This document shows, one piece after another, positions 50,669 to 54,846 of a stretch of 54,846 bases of DNA. This DNA comes from Actinomycetes bacterium (GTDB taxonomy: Bacteria; Actinomycetota; Acidimicrobiia; Acidimicrobiales; Palsa-688). Position 1 is the stretch's first letter. Each line of letters begins with the position of its first letter. Below the pieces are notes generated by a model. That model saw only the letters and a program-made list of their open reading frames with translations. It did not search any database and was not told the DNA's origin. Where the stretch lies: positions 1 through 54,846 of the forward strand of contig JAJYMM010000042.1 of the NCBI GenBank assembly GCA_021787035.1. The letters run 5' to 3'. The position numbers were made by a program, and so were the translations under genes.

Positions 50669-51000
50669 TCACTGGGCCCTGGGGAAGCCCGCCTGCCGGC
50701 AGGCGGTGCGCGCCTGCGACGCGAGGGGCCCGCTCGCCTTCGCCTCGGACGCGCACCACTGCTTCGCGTCCTGAGCTTCGCGTCCTGACCACAGTGGCGA
50801 AGCTCGCCGCCACCTGTAGAGCTCGCGACCAAGACGCTGACGCACTGGCCTTGGCCGGCTGGGGCCCCCTTGCCCGCCGCCAGCTCCCATCCTCCGATGC
50901 CGGCGCCCGCCGCCAGGAGGACCCCTGCCAGCACGACGAGGCCCCGACGCTCGCGCCCCGAAAGCGGCACCCCTTGTTGCTGGCGGTAGTTAGGAGGCAC
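50669..51000 (-). pseudogene. Small membrane-anchored hypothetical protein broken by a 14-bp duplication
   Basis: From GTG 51000 the frame reads PPNYRQQQGVPLSGRERRG, one helix (LVVLAGVLLAAGAGIGGWEL), then QCVSVLVASSTGGGELRHCG. At 50761-50788 a perfect 14-bp tandem duplication shifts the frame, giving an Arg-rich tail ending at 50656. Removing one copy restores QDAKQWCASEAKASGPLAS, then QARTACRQAGFPRAQ and a stop at 50669, about 105 residues with a paired-Cys extracytoplasmic domain. The restored version looks natural. Function unknown. Confidence 0.65.
50761..50788. repeat. Perfect 14-bp tandem duplication
   Basis: GCTTCGCGTCCTGA at 50761-50774 is repeated at 50775-50788. Fourteen is not a multiple of three, so it shifts the frame of the overlapping minus-strand gene. 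Confidence 0.95.
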
Positions 51001-51096
51001 GGCCTCTAAGTAAGCGTCCCTGGCGCACGTGCAGATCCTAGGCGGGGGGAGCTCCGACGTGGCGCCCGCCGGCGCCGGCCGGCTAGCGTCTGTCAG

Positions 51097-52014
51097 GTGC
51101 GGCACGTCTATTCCGGCAAGGTCCGCGACGTGTACGAGCTCGACGCGGACAGGTTGTTGTTCGTCACCTCGGACCGGATCTCGGCCTTCGACGTGGTCAT
51201 GGCCGAACCGATCCCCGACAAGGGCAGGGTGCTCACGGCGGTTACGGCGTTTTGGGCGTCTGAGCTCGCCGGCGTCGCCCCAAACCACATCGTCGAGGTC
51301 GGCGTCCCGGCGGGAGCGGACCTAGCCGAGGTGGGCCTCGACGCCGCTTACGCCGAGGGCCGCTCGATGGTGGTGCGCAAGGCTGACATGATCCCGATCG
51401 AGTGCATAGTGCGCGGCTACTTGTCGGGCTCGGCCTGGGCCGAGTACAAGCGCTCGAGCACGATGCACGGCCAGTCCTTGCCCGCTGGCCTGCGCCAGTC
51501 CGAGAAGCTCCCAGAGCCCGTCTTTACGCCGTCCACCAAAGCCACCTCCGGTCACGACCAAAACATCAGCTTCGAAGAAGCAACTGGCATCGTGGGGGGC
51601 AAGGTCGCCTCTGCCGCAAGGGAAATCGCGCTCGAGGCCTACAAGCTGGGCTCTGTACGCGCTGCGGAGCGGGGCATAATAATCGCCGACACCAAGTTCG
51701 AGCTCGGTTTCATCGACGGGGAGCTTGCGATCTGCGACGAGATCTTGACGCCTGACTCCTCGCGCTTTTGGCCGGCGTCACAATGGGAGCCCGGCACGGT
51801 GCCGCCGTCATTCGACAAGCAGCCGTTGCGGGACTGGCTCGAGGCGACGGGCTGGGACAAGGCGCCCCCGCCACCTGCGCTCCCGCCCGAGGTCGTTCAG
51901 TCGACCCGTGCCCGCTACGTCGACGCCTACGAACGTCTCACCGGGCTTTCCTTCGATGAGTGGCCCAACGGAGGGCAGCGCAGCCGGCCACCGTCAGAGG
52001 CTAGAGGTGCCTAG
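51097..52014 (+). CDS. purC: Phosphoribosylaminoimidazole-succinocarboxamide synthase
   Basis: The protein has 305 residues from GTG 51097, the long SAICAR synthetase form. Motifs: VYSGKVRDVYELDADRLLFV, SDRISAFDVVMAEPIPDKG, PIECIVRGYLSGSAWAEYKR, FTPSTKATSGHDQNISFEE and ADTKFELGFIDGELAICDE. It joins CAIR and aspartate. It shares a transcription unit with purS, whose start overlaps its last codons. Confidence 0.97.
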   Translation: MRHVYSGKVRDVYELDADRLLFVTSDRISAFDVVMAEPIPDKGRVLTAVTAFWASELAGVAPNHIVEVGVPAGADLAEVGLDAAYAEGRSMVVRKADMIPIECIVRGYLSGSAWAEYKRSSTMHGQSLPAGLRQSEKLPEPVFTPSTKATSGHDQNISFEEATGIVGGKVASAAREIALEAYKLGSVRAAERGIIIADTKFELGFIDGELAICDEILTPDSSRFWPASQWEPGTVPPSFDKQPLRDWLEATGWDKAPPPPALPPEVVQSTRARYVDAYERLTGLSFDEWPNGGQRSRPPSEARGA

Positions 52015-52303
52015 GTTCGAGGCCCTGGTCGAGGTGCAGTTGCGCCCCGGCATCTCCGACCCTGCTGGCGCCACGATAGAGCGGGCCCTGCCGGCGCTCG
52101 GATTTTCCGGACTGAGCGCGGTGAGGGCGGGTAAGGCGTTCCGGCTCCACGTCGAAGCCGCCGGCCCCGACGAGGCACGCAACCTCGTCGAAGCCCTGTC
52201 CTCGCGCTTGCTTGCCAACCCGGTTATCGAAGAGGCGGCTGTGGAAGTCTTCGAGCTAGGCCGGAGTGGCGCCGGGCAGGTACCGGCGCAGGGCGCGGGC
52301 TAA
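52007..52303 (+). CDS. purS: Phosphoribosylformylglycinamidine synthase subunit PurS
   Basis: The protein has 98 residues from GTG 52007, overlapping the purC stop by 8 bp. Motifs: FEALVEVQLRPGISDPAGAT, IERALPALGFSGLSAVRAGK and LLANPVIEEAAVEVFEL. PurS dimers bridge PurL and PurQ. The other two FGAM synthase genes are on the opposite strand 1.4 and 3.6 kb away. Confidence 0.93.
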   Translation: MPRFEALVEVQLRPGISDPAGATIERALPALGFSGLSAVRAGKAFRLHVEAAGPDEARNLVEALSSRLLANPVIEEAAVEVFELGRSGAGQVPAQGAG

Positions 52304-52354
52304 ATTGTCTTAAGCGGAGCCCACCCGCCGCCCGAGCGGTTGGCGCTAGCCCCC

Positions 52355-52804
52355 TCAGCGCTTGGCGAATCCGGCGCGGTAACTGCTCAGGCGTTCCGCG
52401 ACGCCCTCGTCGTGGACCGCCAAGATCTCTGCGGCAAGCAAGGCCGCGTTGGCGGCCCCGTCGATCGCGACGGTGGCGACGGGGAAGCCACGGGGCATCT
52501 GGACGGTCGCGTACAAAGCGTCGACGCCCGAGAGGGCGCTCCCCGACAGCGGCACCCCGATGACGGGCAGGGTGGTGCGGGCGGCAACAGCGCCAGCGAG
52601 GTGTGCGGCCATGCCGGCGCCGCAGATGATAGCCCCGAAGCCCATTTCCCGTGCCCGAGACGCGAACTCGGCCACTACTTCGGGGGTCCGGTGGGCAGAC
52701 ATGACTTCCTCGGCAGCCTCGATGCCCAACTCCCCGAGGAGCTCGGCCGCCGGCGCCATCTTCGCCTTGTCACTGGCCGAGCCCATCAAGACGGCGACCT
52801 TCAC
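52355..52804 (-). CDS. purE: N5-carboxyaminoimidazole ribonucleotide mutase
   Basis: The protein has 149 residues from GTG 52804, overlapping the purD stop by GTGA. It is class I Pur[78 protein letters not shown] and [20 protein letters not shown]. It converts N5-CAIR to CAIR, so a purK should exist elsewhere. It is last in purA-purD-purE. Confidence 0.97.
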   Translation of the reverse strand: MKVAVLMGSASDKAKMAPAAELLGELGIEAAEEVMSAHRTPEVVAEFASRAREMGFGAIICGAGMAAHLAGAVAARTTLPVIGVPLSGSALSGVDALYATVQMPRGFPVATVAIDGAANAALLAAEILAVHDEGVAERLSSYRAGFAKR

Positions 52805-54045
52805 TGCCCCGCCCCCGCCGCGATGCCTGCTATGTCTGAACGGTAAACCATGTCCGGCCATGAAACCAGACTCGTTGCCTTGTAGGCAATCTGGCGGGCA
52901 GAGGCGAGGTCTGGCCCCCTGCCGACGACAGCCAAGACCCTGCCGCCGGCTGTGACCAAGCCTTGCCCAAGAGGGCCAGAAGCTACTCCGGCCGAGTAAA
53001 CCGTTGCCCCCGGGACCTCGCGCGCCTGCCGGAGCCCTTCTATGCGCGCTCCCACCCGGGGTGACTCAGGGTAGCCGGGCGATGCGAGGACAACACAAAC
53101 CGCCGAATCTTTGGAGAAAGTGGGGGCGTCAGCGTCAGAGAGCCTTCCCTCTGCTGCCGAAGCGAACGTCGCGGCGGCATCGCCCGCCCAGCGCGGCAGG
53201 ACAACCTGAGCTTCAGGGTCACCAAACCGAACGTTGAACTCGAGCACTTTCGGGCCTTCTTCGGTGAGCATCAGGCCGGCGTAGAGGACGCCTCGGTAAT
53301 CAACGCCTCGCTTCTTCAGGGCGTGGAGTGTGGGGAGCACGGCGCGCTCCATGACCTGGCCTTCCAGCTCGCCGTCGGCGAAGGGCACAGGGGAGTAAGC
53401 GCCCATCCCGCCCGTGTTAGTGCCGGTGCCACCGTCTCCCAGCCGCTTGTAGTCCTGGGCGCTGGCAACGGGGTAGGCACGCCTGCCGTCACAAACCGCC
53501 ATAAGAGAGAGCTCTTCTCCTTCGAGCGCTTCTTCTATGACCAAGCGCCGGCCCGCGTCACCAAAGGCATCGCCCGAGAGCTTCGCTCGGACGTCTTTTT
53601 CTGCCTCACGCAACGAAGAAGTGACCAGGACCCCCTTGCCTGCGGCCAGCCCATCGGTCTTTATGACCCATGGCCCTCTTGTCGTGCGGAGGTACTGGAG
53701 GGCTTCGCCCTGGTCGGCGAGGACCCTGTAGGAAGCCGTCGGGACCCTGGCCGCCGAGAGGAGGTCTTTCATCCAGGCCTTCGAGCCTTCGAGCCGGGCG
53801 CCGTCTGCGCCTGGGCCGAAAACGAGGCCACCACGAGCCCTGATGCGGTCGGCGAGCCCGTCGACCAGTGGGGCTTCGGGGCCCACGACCCATAGGTCGG
53901 CGCCCACGTGCTCGGGCGGGATGTCGGTACAAGAGACGCCGTCCATGCCCGGGTTGCCCGGCGCGACCACTACGTCTGCGCTCTTGGAAAGCGCGTCTGC
54001 GAGCGCGTGCTCGCGCGCCCCGGCACCGACTACGCAGACTTTCAA
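52801..54045 (-). CDS. purD: Phosphoribosylamine-glycine ligase
   Basis: The protein has 414 residues from TTG 54045 with GGGGAGCCG immediately before; the TTGA overlaps the purA stop by 4 bp. Motifs: [54 protein letters not shown] (ATP-grasp), [17 protein letters not shown] and [18 protein letters not shown]. It makes GAR from phosphoribosylamine and glycine. Coupled at both ends. Confidence 0.96.
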   Translation of the reverse strand: MKVCVVGAGAREHALADALSKSADVVVAPGNPGMDGVSCTDIPPEHVGADLWVVGPEAPLVDGLADRIRARGGLVFGPGADGARLEGSKAWMKDLLSAARVPTASYRVLADQGEALQYLRTTRGPWVIKTDGLAAGKGVLVTSSLREAEKDVRAKLSGDAFGDAGRRLVIEEALEGEELSLMAVCDGRRAYPVASAQDYKRLGDGGTGTNTGGMGAYSPVPFADGELEGQVMERAVLPTLHALKKRGVDYRGVLYAGLMLTEEGPKVLEFNVRFGDPEAQVVLPRWAGDAAATFASAAEGRLSDADAPTFSKDSAVCVVLASPGYPESPRVGARIEGLRQAREVPGATVYSAGVASGPLGQGLVTAGGRVLAVVGRGPDLASARQIAYKATSLVSWPDMVYRSDIAGIAAGAGQ

Positions 54046-54840
54046 CGGCTCCCCAAGGCCTGGGCGCTGAGGGTGACGACCTGGGCCCGCTCGGGGCCGA
54101 CCCCCACATAGCTGATCGGGACGCCCGCCTGTGCGGACAGGAAGGCCAGGTACTTCTTGGCCGGCTCGGGCAGCTGGTCCTGGTTGTGCACGCCTGTCGT
54201 GTCGCAGCACCAGCCCGGCAGCTCCTGGTAGACGGGGACGGCATCGTAGAGCACCGACTGGTGCCACGGGAGCTGTTCGTAGCGGGCGCCGCCGGCCTCG
54301 TAGGCGACACAGACCTTGAGCGTCGGGAAGGTGTCCAGCACGTCAAGCTTGGTTATAGCGAGCTCGTCCATCGAATTGAGCCGCACGGCGTGGCGCACCA
54401 TTACGGCGTCGAACCACCCGGTCCGCCGGCGGCGCCCGGTGTTGGTCCCCCATTCCCTGCCGCGCTCGACCAGCGTTTCTCCCTCCGGGCCGGAGAGCTC
54501 GGTGGGGAAGGGCCCTGCGCCCACGCGGGTCACGTACGCTTTGGCGATCCCGATCACCCGCGATATGTGACGCGGCCCGATCCCGGCCCCCGTGCAGGCG
54601 CCTCCTGCGACCGGGTTGGAGGAGGTGACGAACGGGTAGGTACCGTGGTCGAGGTCGAGAAAAGTGGCTTGCGCGCCCTCGAGCAGGACGCCGGCGCCTT
54701 GGGCCAGCGCGTCGTGGACCAAGCCGACGGAGTCGCCTATATGGGGAGCGAGACGGGGCGCGTACTGGTCCAGGTAGGCGCTCGCGATGTCGGCGGCCGA
54801 GAGCCCGAGGCGGTTGTAGATCTTTGCCAGGACGAGGCCC
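54042..54840 (-). CDS. purA: Adenylosuccinate synthetase, 3' part (runs off the right edge)
   Basis: The frame holds [80 protein letters not shown] and [19 protein letters not shown], all PurA. It makes adenylosuccinate from IMP, Asp and GTP. The N-terminal third with the GDEGKG loop lies beyond the window. In the same frame a TAG occurs at 54842-54840, just before LVLAKIYNR, where PurA continues. It may be an end-of-contig error or a real nonsense codon. The stop overlaps purD. Confidence 0.9.
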
Positions 54841-54846
54841 TAGCCC

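Overview
The window is a high-GC chromosomal stretch from an actinobacterium, most likely of the Acidimicrobiia type. This rests on gene content (acyl-CoA carboxylase beta+epsilon, HspR/Hsp20, purS/Q/L, LCP protein, Cys-ligated PurF, many GTG/TTG starts and 4-bp gene overlaps); the class assignment is an inference. It splits at a tRNA-Ser(GGA) gene at about 17.1 kb into an accessory half (1-17.1 kb) and a conserved half (17.2-54.8 kb).

Accessory half. It begins with a 5'-truncated DUF4143 ATPase remnant beside an intact paralogue that has a phased repeat array upstream. A tyrosine-recombinase-like gene lacking its catalytic Tyr and a frameshifted MFS gene follow. About 2 kb is decayed (an SDR fragment and weak ORFs), then come a zinc-ribbon protein and a secreted WNG-repeat protein with a His-rich tail. 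The most notable part is 10.1-14.1 kb on the minus strand: a compact ubiquitin-like conjugation operon. Its order is tandem Ubl, E2/UBC-like protein, JAMM deconjugase and E1/ThiF-like protein, followed by an XRE repressor and an ImmA-type metallopeptidase. It resembles Bil (bacterial ISG15-like) systems joined to a CapH/CapP-like regulatory pair. The same 29-bp operator-like element lies before the Ubl gene and over the repressor start codon. Decayed IS21 and IS630 copies and a toxin-antitoxin-like pair lie between the operon and the tRNA.

Conserved half. After tRNA-Ser and the SRP RNA gene (not an ORF) come an LCP cell-wall ligase, dnaX and recR. A minus-strand carbohydrate operon follows: solute-binding protein, DppB, a single-chain permease-ATPase-ATPase fusion, PfkB kinase and GH4 glycosidase, with a ROK kinase and a divergent ROK repressor. 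Next are GNAT, MMPL-hspR, hsp20, a radical SAM/SPASM enzyme, a 5'-3' exonuclease, aat, an ECF sigma factor and accD-accE. The right 12 kb is a dispersed purine cluster (purM, purF, purL, purQ, purC, purS, purE, purD, partial purA) with a PHP-domain gene, an MFS gene and a broken small membrane-protein gene between.

A recurring oddity of the conserved half is short perfect tandem duplications at or near gene ends (purF/purM, aat, hsp20, ROK kinase, PHP/purL, a small membrane protein, dnaX). One of them supplies seven consecutive in-frame GTG start codons to purM.
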